The notes under the pieces are model-generated. The model saw nothing but the letters and a program-made list of their open reading frames with translations, searched no databases and was not told the DNA's origin. A program made the translations under genes and the position numbers. Of a DNA stretch of 64,000 bases, positions 34,066-42,909 are shown piece after piece. Origin of the DNA: UBA1181 sp045639525. GTDB lineage: Bacteria > Bacteroidota > Bacteroidia > Bacteroidales > Paludibacteraceae. The stretch lies in assembly GCA_045639525.1 (NCBI GenBank), contig JAZUDI010000010.1, forward strand, positions 1-64,000, written 5' to 3'. Position 1 is the first letter of the stretch; every line of letters starts with the position of its first letter.

Positions 34066-34677
34066 TTAATATTCCAATTCACCTTTGCCTTGACGGACAA
34101 TGACTGGCTCATCGCCTGTGCAATCGACCACTGTGGAGGGTTCCAAAGTGCCGTAACCGCCATTGATCACCACATCCGCGATGTGCTCATATCGCTCGTG
34201 GATCAATTCCGGATCGGTAAAATATTCCAAGATCTCATCATCGTCATCTTTCACGGAGGTGGAGAGGATCGGATTACCTAAACCCTTCACCAACTCACGG
34301 ATGATATTGTTATCAGGCACCCTGATACCGACGGTCTTCTTGTTGCGGAAGAGTTTAGGCAAATTGCTGTTGCCATTCAAGATGAAGGTGAATGGACCAG
34401 GCAAGTTCTTCTTCATCAGTTTGAAAGTGTTGTTGTCCACCTTCGCGTATTCGCTGATATGGCTCAAATCGCTACATATAAAGGATAGGTTGGCCTTCCT
34501 CGGATCAATGTTCTTCAATCGGCAAATCTTCTCCACCGCCTTGGCGTTGAAGATGTCGCAGCCAAGACCATAAATGGTGTCGGTCGGATAGACGATCAAA
34601 CCTCCATCACGCAAGAACTGCACGACCTTTTCGATCTCCCTTTCACTAGGGTTCTCCGGATAAATTCTAATCAGCAT
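34066..34677 (-). CDS. L-threonylcarbamoyladenylate synthase (Sua5/YciO/YrdC family)
   Basis: 203 residues. The N-terminal KVVQFLRDGGLIVYPTDTIYGLGCDI is the family hallmark. NLPGPFTFILNGNSNLPKLF and VGIRVPDNNIIRELVKGLGNPILSTSV are the nucleotide- and threonine-site motifs. Members make threonylcarbamoyl-AMP for the t6A modification of tRNA, or belong to the YciO branch, whose activity is less certain. The ending DEPVIVRQGKGEL is typical. Confidence 0.9.
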   Translation of the reverse strand: MLIRIYPENPSEREIEKVVQFLRDGGLIVYPTDTIYGLGCDIFNAKAVEKICRLKNIDPRKANLSFICSDLSHISEYAKVDNNTFKLMKKNLPGPFTFILNGNSNLPKLFRNKKTVGIRVPDNNIIRELVKGLGNPILSTSVKDDDDEILEYFTDPELIHERYEHIADVVINGGYGTLEPSTVVDCTGDEPVIVRQGKGELEY

Positions 34678-34702
34678 TTTATTCTCTTTTTAATCTTCTA
34701 AC

Positions 34703-35095
34703 CTAATCCTCTAAAAAATAGGTGATACGGTGCGGGCGCGCCTTCTCGTCCAACTGGATGAACGTGTAGAGTCCGGTAAGGATGACGCGGCGCTTCTCGC
34801 CGTCGGGATCGGCCACAGCCGTCAGTTCCATGATCATCTTCACAGCGCCCAACTCCATCGGTTTGGCAGTGACCTCTATCGTCTCGCCTAGATATCCCGG
34901 CGCGCGGAACCGAATCTTATCGGCAGATGCCGTGCAGGTGGTCTGATGAGTAAGTTCAACGGAGAGCTCATGCCCCACCTTATCCATCCAGGCCATCACC
35001 TCGCCGCCGAAAAGCGTACCGTTGCAGTTCAACTTCGTCTCGTCCACCACATAGCGTTTCGACCACGACCGCTGCATCAAATCCTCTATTGTCAT
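34703..35095 (-). CDS. acyl-CoA thioesterase, hotdog fold
   Basis: 130 residues. LNCNGTLFGGEVMAWMDKVGHELS contains the hotdog helix with the conserved GG..MAWMD pattern of the YciA/BACH acyl-CoA thioesterases. It hydrolyses acyl-CoA to free acid and CoA. Located 25 nt upstream of the YciO-type gene on the same strand. Confidence 0.88.
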   Translation of the reverse strand: MTIEDLMQRSWSKRYVVDETKLNCNGTLFGGEVMAWMDKVGHELSVELTHQTTCTASADKIRFRAPGYLGETIEVTAKPMELGAVKMIMELTAVADPDGEKRRVILTGLYTFIQLDEKARPHRITYFLED

Positions 35096-35116
35096 ACTTG
35101 CTATTTTTTATGGGTG

Positions 35117-35124
35117 CAAAGGTA
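35117..35124 (-). promoter_or_regulatory. -7 box of the thioesterase promoter
   Basis: On the minus strand TACCTTTG, matching TAnnTTTG, lies 22 nt before the start codon. No -33 box at the right spacing was found. Confidence 0.45.
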
Positions 35125-35337
35125 CAAAAAATTACTATTGAACGAGTTACGAAACAAATAATATCCAATAGGGCTATACCTCTCCAGATACATTCGCCAA
35201 AATATAGCGCAGTTCCTCCCAATTCCACGTTTCAAATTTGGAAATCCGAAATATCTGACTATGTATCATCACCGAGAATGGCGTGACAATCAAGAAACTT
35301 GTCGTAGAGAAATAGACTTCTCAAAGATAAATTCATA

Positions 35338-35372
35338 GAAAAGCGGCTGAGGGGGCCCTGCAGCCGCTTTTT
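35338..35372. terminator. orphan rho-independent terminator
   Basis: A 9-bp stem AAGCGGCTG (35341-35349) with CAGCCGCTT (35361-35369), followed by a T run, and by A before it. No annotated gene ends here on either strand, which hints at an unannotated small transcript between 35125 and 35340, or a relic. Confidence 0.85.
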
Positions 35373-35526
35373 GTGACTTCCGCACAGAATGAATAGGGTG
35401 TTACAAAACAGCACAAAAAGCCGAAAAAACGACCATATCACAAAGTAGTTAGCGAATAATTATAAGAACCTTGCAAAATCCACAAAGGTTTTTCTCTCAA
35501 CACAGCGAATAATTAAAATATTTTAT

Positions 35527-35534
35527 TAAATTTG
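35527..35534 (+). promoter_or_regulatory. -7 box of the pckA promoter
   Basis: TAAATTTG fits TAnnTTTG and predicts a leader of about 85 nt before pckA. No clear -33 box is present. Confidence 0.5.
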
Positions 35535-35621
35535 CGTGATGAGTAAACATGGCTTATTAGGGCCAATTCCATTAATATTAGAGAATTTTATTAACAACAA
35601 TAATTGATTAAAAAAGTTAGC

Positions 35622-37223
35622 ATGGCAAACTTAGATTTATCAAAGTACGGCATCACTGGTTCTACCGTGATCGCACACAATCCTTCGTACGAGGAGCTTT
35701 TCAAGGCAGAGATCAATCCTGCTCTTGAGGGTTATGAGAAAGGCCAAGAGACTGAGCTTGGCGCAGTAAACGTAATGACTGGTATCTACACTGGCCGTTC
35801 TCCTAAGGATAAGTACATTGTAATGGACGCTAAGTCAAAGGACACTGTATGGTGGACTTCTGACGCATACAAGAACGATAACCACCCAATGTCTGAGGAT
35901 GTTTGGGCAACCGTTAAGGATATCGCCAAGAAGGAGCTTTCCAACAAGCAACTTTATGTGGTTGACGCATTCTGCGGCGCGAACAAGGCAACTCGTTTGG
36001 CAGTTCGTTTCATCGTAGAGGTAGCTTGGCAAGCACACTTCGTGACAAACATGTTCATCCAACCTACTAAGGAGGAGTTGGCTAACTTCGAGCCAAACTT
36101 CGTTATCTACAACGCTTCTAAGGCTAAGGTATCTAACTACAAGGAGTTGGGCTTGAACTCTGAGACTTGCGTTGCTTTCAACGTAACTTCACGTGAGCAA
36201 GTTATCATCAACACTTGGTATGGTGGTGAGATGAAGAAGGGTATGTTCTCTATGCAAAACTACTACTTGCCATTGCAAGGTATCGCATCTATGCACTGTT
36301 CAGCAAACTGCGACATGAACGGCGAGAACACCGCTATCTTCTTCGGTTTGTCAGGTACAGGTAAGACCACTTTGTCAACTGACCCTAAGAGAAAGTTGAT
36401 CGGTGACGACGAGCACGGATGGGACGACGAGGGTGTATTCAACTTGGAAGGTGGTTGCTACGCTAAGGTTATCGGACTAAGCAAGGAGCACGAGCCAGAT
36501 ATCTATGGTGCTATCAAGCGCAACGCTTTGTTGGAGAACGTAACAGTTGACGCTAACGGTAAGATCGACTTCAACGACAAGTCAGTTACTGAGAACACTC
36601 GTGTATCTTACCCTATCAACCACATCAACAACATCCAACCAGGATCATCCGCACCAGCTGCAAAGAACGTTATCTTCTTGTCTGCTGACGCATTCGGTGT
36701 ATTGCCTCCAGTTTCTATCTTGACTCCAGAGCAAACTCAATACTACTTCTTGAGCGGATTTACCGCTAAGTTGGCAGGTACCGAGCGTGGTATCACTGAG
36801 CCTACTCCAACATTCTCCGCTTGCTTCGGTCAAGCATTCTTGGAGTTGCACCCAACTAAGTACGCTGAGGAGTTGGTTAAGAAGATGAAGATGTCTGGCG
36901 CTAAGGCTTACTTGGTAAACACTGGATGGAACGGAACAGGAAAGCGTATCTCAATTCCTGATACCCGTGGTATCATCGACGCAATCCTTTCAGGTGACAT
37001 CTTGAAGGCAGCTACTAAGAAGATCCCTATGTTCGACTTCGAGGTTCCTACCTCTTTGCCTAACGTTAACCCAGCCATCTTGGATCCACGCGATACTTAC
37101 GCTAACGCATCTGAGTGGGAGACTAAGGCTAAGGATTTGGCTTCTCGCTTCCAAAAGAACTTCGAGAAGTACACAACCAACGAGGCTGGTAAGGCTTTGG
37201 TTGCTGCAGGTCCAAAGTTGTAA
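35622..37223 (+). CDS. pckA: phosphoenolpyruvate carboxykinase (ATP)
   Basis: 533 residues, full length. Start at 35622 (MANLDLSKYGITGS). TGIYTGRSPKDKY near the N-terminus, the kinase-1a P-loop GLSGTGKTTLS, the metal motif LIGDDEHGWDDEGVFN, and the CO2/adenine loops (FLSADAFGVLPP, NTGWNGTG) are all present. It interconverts oxaloacetate and PEP with ATP; in Bacteroidales it usually fixes CO2 on the way to succinate. Codon use is strongly biased (few codon types, many GCT/AAG/TTG), which signals very high expression. Confidence 0.98.
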   Translation: MANLDLSKYGITGSTVIAHNPSYEELFKAEINPALEGYEKGQETELGAVNVMTGIYTGRSPKDKYIVMDAKSKDTVWWTSDAYKNDNHPMSEDVWATVKDIAKKELSNKQLYVVDAFCGANKATRLAVRFIVEVAWQAHFVTNMFIQPTKEELANFEPNFVIYNASKAKVSNYKELGLNSETCVAFNVTSREQVIINTWYGGEMKKGMFSMQNYYLPLQGIASMHCSANCDMNGENTAIFFGLSGTGKTTLSTDPKRKLIGDDEHGWDDEGVFNLEGGCYAKVIGLSKEHEPDIYGAIKRNALLENVTVDANGKIDFNDKSVTENTRVSYPINHINNIQPGSSAPAAKNVIFLSADAFGVLPPVSILTPEQTQYYFLSGFTAKLAGTERGITEPTPTFSACFGQAFLELHPTKYAEELVKKMKMSGAKAYLVNTGWNGTGKRISIPDTRGIIDAILSGDILKAATKKIPMFDFEVPTSLPNVNPAILDPRDTYANASEWETKAKDLASRFQKNFEKYTTNEAGKALVAAGPKL

Positions 37224-37244
37224 TCTAACGATTCACAATCATAG

Positions 37245-37276
37245 AAAAGGGCATTCCTCAAAGGGATGCCCTTTTT
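37245..37276 (+). terminator. rho-independent terminator of pckA
   Basis: AAAAGGGCAT (37245-37254) pairs with ATGCCCTTTT (37266-37275) followed by Ts, 22 nt after the stop codon. Confidence 0.9.
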
Positions 37277-37326
37277 GTTTGCTCATCAAATGACAGAATG
37301 CGTGGATGACACATGGACATAAAAAA

Positions 37327-37350
37327 AGACGGTGTGCACACCGTCTCTAC
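37327..37350. repeat. REP-like palindrome related to 16205-16232
   Basis: A 20-bp perfect palindrome with arms AGACGGTGTG and CACACCGTCT, followed by CTAC, so the right arm reads ...CGTCTCTAC as in the element at 16205. The left arm is decayed to A residues outside the core. Confidence 0.8.
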
Positions 37351-37370
37351 AAGGTAACATCTATCTGGAT

Positions 37371-37730
37371 CTATTCTTTTTCGTAATGTAATACCACCGC
37401 GGAGGCCGCCATTTGGTAGGGAACAGGGGGATGGATTTTCCGCACGGTAGTCTCTAACGTCTCAACCATCGGATAGCCCGCCACAATGGCCTCTTGTATC
37501 CGCCAAGCGACGTTTTCTATCAGTTTGGAGGGTTGCATCATCTCACGCTTAACAAGGTCGCAGATCTCCGCATAATTGATCGCATCGTTGATGTCGTCGC
37601 TCTGCGCCGCCTTTGAGAAATCGTAACCAATCTTCAAAGAGACACTATATTCACCACCTACTATATTCTCCGTAGGAATCACCCCATGGAAGGCGTGAAT
37701 GCGCAGATCATCTACAATCAAATAGTTCAT
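37371..37730 (-). CDS. folB: dihydroneopterin aldolase
   Basis: 119 residues of the FolB family: VDDLRIHAFHGVIPTENIVGGEYSVSLKIGYD carries the conserved pterin-site and subunit motifs, with YAEICDLVKREMMQPSKLIENVAWRI following. It cleaves dihydroneopterin to hydroxymethyl-dihydropterin in folate synthesis. Overlaps the rsmD stop by 4 nt (ATGA). Confidence 0.93.
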   Translation of the reverse strand: MNYLIVDDLRIHAFHGVIPTENIVGGEYSVSLKIGYDFSKAAQSDDINDAINYAEICDLVKREMMQPSKLIENVAWRIQEAIVAGYPMVETLETTVRKIHPPVPYQMAASAVVLHYEKE

Positions 37731-38269
37731 ACCTCCTCCTTTTGAAAGAATGTGAAATTGACATGACCATACTTCCTGTGCTCCAAGAATTGCGGATGAG
37801 ACTCGAACGAGAAGTCCTTCGGATGCTCCAAGATGAGCAATCCACCTGGGTTCAACAAATCGTTCTGAAAGATCAAATCAGGCACATCCTTTAACCTTGG
37901 ATGGTCATAGGGTGGATCGGCGAAAATCATATCGAACTTGGCGGAGCACTTCTCCACATACTTGAAGGTATCCCCTTTGATGGCATTGATCTCCTCCGCC
38001 TTCAACTCTGTGATCGTCTTTTTGATAAAGGCATAGTTTGTGGCGTTCATCTCCAACAAAGTGACACTCGGACAACCTCTCGAAGCGAACTCCAAGCTGA
38101 TGCTACCTGTCCCACCAAACATATCCAGGACACGAGTCTCCTCGTAATCGATACGGTTGTTGAGAATATCGAACAACGCCTCTTTCGCCACGTCCGTGGT
38201 GGGACGGGCCTTGAGATTCTTAGGCGGGGAGAAATGTCTCCCCTTGTATTTTCCGCTGATTATTCGCAT
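37727..38269 (-). CDS. rsmD: 16S rRNA (guanine966-N2)-methyltransferase
   Basis: 180 residues. MRIISGKYKGRHFSPPKNLKARPTTDVAKEALFDIL is the typical start, VLDMFGGTGSISLEFASRG is the SAM-binding motif I, and FDMIFADPPYDHP is the catalytic DPPY. It methylates G966 of 16S rRNA. It overlaps the DUF3822 gene by 10 bp and folB by 4 nt, so it lies in the middle of an operon. Confidence 0.95.
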   Translation of the reverse strand: MRIISGKYKGRHFSPPKNLKARPTTDVAKEALFDILNNRIDYEETRVLDMFGGTGSISLEFASRGCPSVTLLEMNATNYAFIKKTITELKAEEINAIKGDTFKYVEKCSAKFDMIFADPPYDHPRLKDVPDLIFQNDLLNPGGLLILEHPKDFSFESHPQFLEHRKYGHVNFTFFQKEEV

Positions 38270-39096
38270 TGGGGCAATTCAAATAAGATATTCTGTTGTT
38301 GACAGAGATTGGATTTTGCGAAAGCCTTCCCCCACCCTGAATGGGACTTTGATTCCACCTGAATGTGACTGACATATTTCGAGAACACCGAGACAACGGA
38401 ACTCTTCTCCGTCACATCTCCGCTCATGATGAATTGGGCCTTATAAGGATCAACCTTCAATTGGTCGAGCACATTCAGCGTAAAATAGAGGAACTCCTCA
38501 TCATTGTTGTTAGAGAAGGTATTGACCATCTGCAGCACGCCCTCCTTGACCACCACAAGGTCGAAGAAATCCTCTCCCACAAAGACACCAACAGTCTCCT
38601 CTCCCGTCTTCTTGCTCTGCACCATCGCCTTCGTCACCAACAAACTTTGGCGGTGAACATACTTCACGGAAGGGAATCGATCGGCCATACGCTCGGCAAT
38701 CACCTTGGGCACACCATGCAACAACATAGCGTCGCAGAAATCCAATTGGTCTTGCACAATACGGACTCCTTCGGGATTGCCATTGGTGCAGAATTTCCAA
38801 TAGGTCATCATATCCGCCTCGTCGAAGGTGGCGGAAGGCATCAAGGTATAGGATCGCGCATCATTCAAAAAAGAGACCTCGCTATACTTACGACGCAATG
38901 AATCCAACTTGTTAAACTGCTCCGTGAACTGTTGGACCACGCTCTTCCCCTCTTCCGCGATTTGACAAAAGTAGAGCGGACGCCGCTCCGTTAGGGAAGC
39001 CACGACAAAACAAAATCCATCCGGTAGAAGCCGAATGGATAATGTATGGTTGGGCGAATTCGCCGGGTCAAAAGATGACTCCGCTATTTCTATCAT
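38260..39096 (-). CDS. DUF3822 family protein
   Basis: 278 residues. The sequence begins SSFDPANSPNHTLSIRLLPDGFCFVVASLTERRPLYF, the recognisable DUF3822 opening, and carries an actin-like (ASKHA) pattern with ETVGVFVGEDFFDLVVVKEG. Conserved beside rsmD in Bacteroidales; function unknown. One nucleotide separates it from the upstream pilin-like gene. Confidence 0.85.
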   Translation of the reverse strand: MIEIAESSFDPANSPNHTLSIRLLPDGFCFVVASLTERRPLYFCQIAEEGKSVVQQFTEQFNKLDSLRRKYSEVSFLNDARSYTLMPSATFDEADMMTYWKFCTNGNPEGVRIVQDQLDFCDAMLLHGVPKVIAERMADRFPSVKYVHRQSLLVTKAMVQSKKTGEETVGVFVGEDFFDLVVVKEGVLQMVNTFSNNNDEEFLYFTLNVLDQLKVDPYKAQFIMSGDVTEKSSVVSVFSKYVSHIQVESKSHSGWGKAFAKSNLCQQQNILFELPQCE

Positions 39097-39097
39097 A

Positions 39098-39784
39098 TTA
39101 CTCCCAGTTACCAGAGTTGTTGTTAGGCGAGGTCACATCACCCACCTTCAAACCTGCATACTTGCCAAGAGTCTTAGCCTTCTCGTTGAGGTTGATGATC
39201 TGTTGCTTATTCAAACCATTCAAATAAACGTCATAAGGAATGCAAGCCTCAAACAAAGGAACCTCCACATTTGAAGAGGTCATAAACTTATTGTTGGTAG
39301 CCATAATGAACTCTTTGCCCTCTCCGAAAGGAACTACCGCAATGCTCTTCGCATCGAAGTTCGCATCGTGGAACACCTTCTCCTTCACGCCTACCAAAAT
39401 GGTATCACGACGGAAGTTCTCGACAAATGAGTCGTAATTGCCGATGCCATACTTCGCTGCCTCCTCAGGAAGCAATCTGATAGCGATCTCCTCGGTCAAA
39501 CCAGCCTTCATCTGGTCGTCAGTCAACTCACCCTTCTTCACGATATTAGGAATTGATCCCTTATCGACAAACTTGACAAGTTGCTTCATGCTGGTAGCAT
39601 ACTCTCCTGTAGCCTCCTTGTGAGCGATTTGAGCCTTACGGATGTTAATCAATTGCGCTATCACCGCTTGATCACGGGTTGCCTTTTGTTCGTCGAACTC
39701 AATAGGAGTCATCACGCTTCTATAGCACATGTAGGCCAAAAGAATCGAAGCTACAGCCAAAATGGCTTTAAATACGTTTTTCAT
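39098..39784 (-). CDS. hypothetical protein with N-terminal anchor
   Basis: 228 residues with an N-terminal hydrophobic helix (VFKAILAVASILLAYMCY) followed by a conserved helix (QAVIAQLINIRKAQIAHKEATGEYATSMKQLVKFV) resembling pseudopilin-type proteins. No known catalytic motif. It heads the operon with DUF3822, rsmD and folB. Function not recognised; the pseudopilin resemblance is a shape argument only. Confidence 0.75.
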   Translation of the reverse strand: MKNVFKAILAVASILLAYMCYRSVMTPIEFDEQKATRDQAVIAQLINIRKAQIAHKEATGEYATSMKQLVKFVDKGSIPNIVKKGELTDDQMKAGLTEEIAIRLLPEEAAKYGIGNYDSFVENFRRDTILVGVKEKVFHDANFDAKSIAVVPFGEGKEFIMATNNKFMTSSNVEVPLFEACIPYDVYLNGLNKQQIINLNEKAKTLGKYAGLKVGDVTSPNNNSGNWE

Positions 39785-39890
39785 ATCGTTTTAATAATTA
39801 TTTTTGTTTCGATTTAACATTCAAAGCACAAAAATAAAAAAAAAGGTTTTAAGAAGGTGTCTAAACACAAGTAAATTTACAAAAAATGTG

Positions 39891-41285
39891 ATGAAACATT
39901 TTCTATCGGATAAAATAAAAAACTCATTCGAGCACCAACCCACCGCCCAACAAGCGGAACTGATCGATGCGCTCAGTTCATTTATGGTAGAGGGGCTGGA
40001 CCATGTTTTTCTCTTGAAGGGATATGCCGGAACAGGTAAAACATCGGTCGTTTCCGCCCTGATCCGCACCTTGGATGAACTGGAACAGCCCGTCGTGCTG
40101 CTTGCGCCTACGGGTAGAGCCGCCAAGGTGTTGGCCTCCTATTCCGGACACGCCGCGCTCACTATCCATAAGAAAATCTATCGTCAACGAGTGGGCGGAA
40201 GCCTCGAAAGCGACTTCTCCATCAACGTCAACCTACATAAACACACCCTATTCATCGTGGATGAGGCCTCTATGCTTGCCAACGCGGGGGATTCCGTCTT
40301 CGGCACAGGCAACCTTTTGGACGACTTGATGTCTTATGTCTATGGAGGCGACGGATGCCGCATGATTCTTGTGGGCGACACCGCCCAATTACCGCCCGTA
40401 GGGCAAGCCGAGAGTCCCGCGTTGTGCGCGGAATACATGGAGGGATATGGATTCCCCATCGACCAATATCTGCTGACCGATGTGGTCCGTCAGACGGACG
40501 AATCGGGCATTCTATACAACGCCACCAGCCTACGCCTTATGCTGATGCAGGGAAGAGAGGGGGAAAAACCTGAGGTGGACACTGACTTCCCCGATGTGAG
40601 GAAGGTGTCGGGTGAGGAGTTGATCGAGGAGATCTCCACCGCCTACAACCGCGACGGAATGGACGAGACGATCATCATCTCCCGATCCAACAAACGGACC
40701 AACATCTTCAACGAAGGGATACGGAACCGCATCCTCTATCGCGAGGAGGAGATTTCGACCGGCGATATGGTCATGGTGGTGAAGAACAATTATTACTGGA
40801 CCAAACAGGCGGAGGCCGACGGCAAATTGGATTTCATCGCCAACGGCGACATCGCGGAGATCAGAAGGGTAAGACGGCGCACGGAGCTCTACGGGTTCCA
40901 CTTCGCGGAGGCGACGCTCCACTTCCCTGACTATGACATGGATCTGGACGCCAAAATCCTTCTCGACACGCTTCGCAGCGAATCACCCTCCCTTACCTAC
41001 GAGGAGAGCAACCGCCTCTTCCAGGCAGTGCAGGAGGATTATATGCATATCGGGAACAAAAGGGAGCGCATGAAGCAGATGCGGGAGGACCCCTTCCTCA
41101 ACGCGCTACAACTGAAATTCGCCTATGCGGTCACCTGCCACAAGGCACAGGGCGGACAGTGGCAAAATGTCTTTCTGGACAAGGGATACATCACCGACGA
41201 CATGATCAATACCGACTACCTCCGGTGGCTCTACACCGCCTTTACCCGCGCGACAGGGAAACTCTATCTAATCAATTGGGATTAG
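39891..41285 (+). CDS. ATP-dependent RecD-like DNA helicase
   Basis: 464 residues. Start at 39891 (MKHFLSDKIKNSFEHQPTAQQAELIDAL). Walker A GYAGTGKTS, motif II VDEASML, RMILVGDTAQLPPVGQ, and the C-terminal UvrD_C_2 motif YAVTCHKAQGGQW make this a superfamily-1B helicase of the RecD2/Pif1-like group. It lacks an N-terminal RecD2 extension. Probably acts in DNA repair. Convergent with the S41 protease gene across a palindromic repeat. Confidence 0.92.
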   Translation: MKHFLSDKIKNSFEHQPTAQQAELIDALSSFMVEGLDHVFLLKGYAGTGKTSVVSALIRTLDELEQPVVLLAPTGRAAKVLASYSGHAALTIHKKIYRQRVGGSLESDFSINVNLHKHTLFIVDEASMLANAGDSVFGTGNLLDDLMSYVYGGDGCRMILVGDTAQLPPVGQAESPALCAEYMEGYGFPIDQYLLTDVVRQTDESGILYNATSLRLMLMQGREGEKPEVDTDFPDVRKVSGEELIEEISTAYNRDGMDETIIISRSNKRTNIFNEGIRNRILYREEEISTGDMVMVVKNNYYWTKQAEADGKLDFIANGDIAEIRRVRRRTELYGFHFAEATLHFPDYDMDLDAKILLDTLRSESPSLTYEESNRLFQAVQEDYMHIGNKRERMKQMREDPFLNALQLKFAYAVTCHKAQGGQWQNVFLDKGYITDDMINTDYLRWLYTAFTRATGKLYLINWD

Positions 41286-41297
41286 ACAACAATATAT

Positions 41298-41318
41298 GGG
41301 GCGAATTCAATTCGCCCC
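41298..41318. repeat. REP-like palindrome, second family
   Basis: Arms GGGGCGAATT and AATTCGCCCC around one C. It lies between two convergent genes and could serve as a terminator. The stop codon and last residues of the S41 protease are inside it. Confidence 0.85.
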
Positions 41319-42899
41319 TACCATTCGGGTTATCGCCGCCTGGACAACAGGGTCGTTCTCGTAATAGACAGAATAGAAGGCGTTTTCACCATAGATGTTC
41401 CGCAACACATAGGCACGCACCATCTGAACCACCTTATCCTTCGTGCGCTGGGATTGCGGCAGATCACTCTTCACATTCTTTCCCTTGGCGAACTCAACAA
41501 CCGCCTCGTATAGGTTTTGTCTCTTCAAGAACTCATCCGCCTTCTTATAATCGGCGAACTCATACAGCTGGTCACGGTGATTATCCGAGTAGCGGAACGA
41601 GAAATCATAGAGCACGCTGGTGTTGACCAACTTATTGTAGAATGGAGAGGTAAATGTCGTATCGTAAGGGACAAACACATCCGGCATGATGCCGCCACCT
41701 CCGTAAACCACCCGCTTGCCTACGGTATAATATTTCACCGTATCGGCGCTCGCCCTCACACTATCTTGGCTATACAACTCGCCATTGACATAGCGTTCGT
41801 AAACCTCCTGTTGGTAATCACTCTTATTGTCGTACGGCTTTTGGATGCAACGGCCGGAAGGCGTGTAATAACGAGCCACCGTCAAACGGACAGCGCTACC
41901 ATCGTTCAAAGGGATCTGACGTTGCACCAAACCCTTTCCAAAGGATCTTCTGCCCACAACGACTGCCCTGTCATTATCCTGCATACAACCCGCAAAGATC
42001 TCGCTGGCTGAAGCCGACCATTCATCGATCAAGACCGCCAACGGATAATCCTGGAACTCACCCGAACCATCTGACTCGATATCCTGACGACGCTGCGCCT
42101 TTCCCTCGGTATAGACAATCAAAGAGCCTCTTTTCAAGAACTCATTGGTCATATAGACGGCCGACTCCAAGAATCCGCCTGAATTACCTCTCAAATCGAC
42201 GATGTAATTCTTAGCACCCATCTCCTTGAGGTTTTCAAGGGCATTGAAGAACTCCTCATAGGTCTTGGCTCCGAATTTTCCCACTTTGACATAACCAGTG
42301 GTGCCTTGGATCATAAAATGCGCGTCCACGCTGTTTACCGGAACATCACCACGCACCACGTCAAAGGAGAGCAATTCAGCGCTATTACGGCGCTTGATGC
42401 CCAGTTTGACATGCGTTCCCTTCGGACCGCGCAGTTTGTGCATCACCCTGTTGTTGTTGATCGACTCGCCCACAAAAGAGGTGTCGTTCACCATCACAAT
42501 GCGGTCACCCGGCAAGACACCCAACTTCTCGGAGGGGCCACCGCTGATCACATCCACGATCATCACCGTATCATTCTGAATATTGAACTGGACACCGATG
42601 CCCGAGAAACTGCCCTCCAAGTCGTCATTGACCATCTGAAGGTCCTTCGCCTCTATATAGGCAGTATGGGGATCCAACTCCTCCATGATTTTAGGGATTG
42701 CCTTCTCCACCAAGGAATCAATGTTCACCTCATCCACATATTGCAGATTGACAAGGTTGAGCAACATATCGATCTTGCCGTCCATCTTGCGATGGGTCTG
42801 TGTAATGCGCTCGTTGGAACGATCCGTAATGACACTACCGATGACGACACCCAAGACACCTGCCAGTGTCACAACCAAAAGACTGAATATCTTATTCAT
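41307..42899 (-). CDS. S41-family C-terminal processing protease
   Basis: 530 residues. An N-terminal membrane anchor or signal (FSLLVVTLAGVLGVVIGSVI), a PDZ domain (SFSGIGVQFNIQNDTVMIVDVISGGPSEKLGVLPGDRIV), and the CtpA-like core with the Ser-Lys dyad in DEWSASASEIFAGC and GRRSFGKGLVQ. It trims or degrades periplasmic proteins. The gene is 10 nt downstream of the dCMP deaminase gene. The final VGAN and the stop come from the REP-like palindrome. Confidence 0.93.
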   Translation of the reverse strand: MNKIFSLLVVTLAGVLGVVIGSVITDRSNERITQTHRKMDGKIDMLLNLVNLQYVDEVNIDSLVEKAIPKIMEELDPHTAYIEAKDLQMVNDDLEGSFSGIGVQFNIQNDTVMIVDVISGGPSEKLGVLPGDRIVMVNDTSFVGESINNNRVMHKLRGPKGTHVKLGIKRRNSAELLSFDVVRGDVPVNSVDAHFMIQGTTGYVKVGKFGAKTYEEFFNALENLKEMGAKNYIVDLRGNSGGFLESAVYMTNEFLKRGSLIVYTEGKAQRRQDIESDGSGEFQDYPLAVLIDEWSASASEIFAGCMQDNDRAVVVGRRSFGKGLVQRQIPLNDGSAVRLTVARYYTPSGRCIQKPYDNKSDYQQEVYERYVNGELYSQDSVRASADTVKYYTVGKRVVYGGGGIMPDVFVPYDTTFTSPFYNKLVNTSVLYDFSFRYSDNHRDQLYEFADYKKADEFLKRQNLYEAVVEFAKGKNVKSDLPQSQRTKDKVVQMVRAYVLRNIYGENAFYSVYYENDPVVQAAITRMVGAN

Positions 42900-42909
42900 A
42901 CGATTAGTT

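Larger units (their letters stand above)
35096..35621 (+). other. intergenic region between thioesterase and pckA
   Basis: 526 bp without a recognised gene. It holds the thioesterase -7 box, an orphan strong terminator (35338-35372), the pckA -7 box and a 22-codon frame (35539-35607). Otherwise nothing is seen. Confidence 0.8.
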
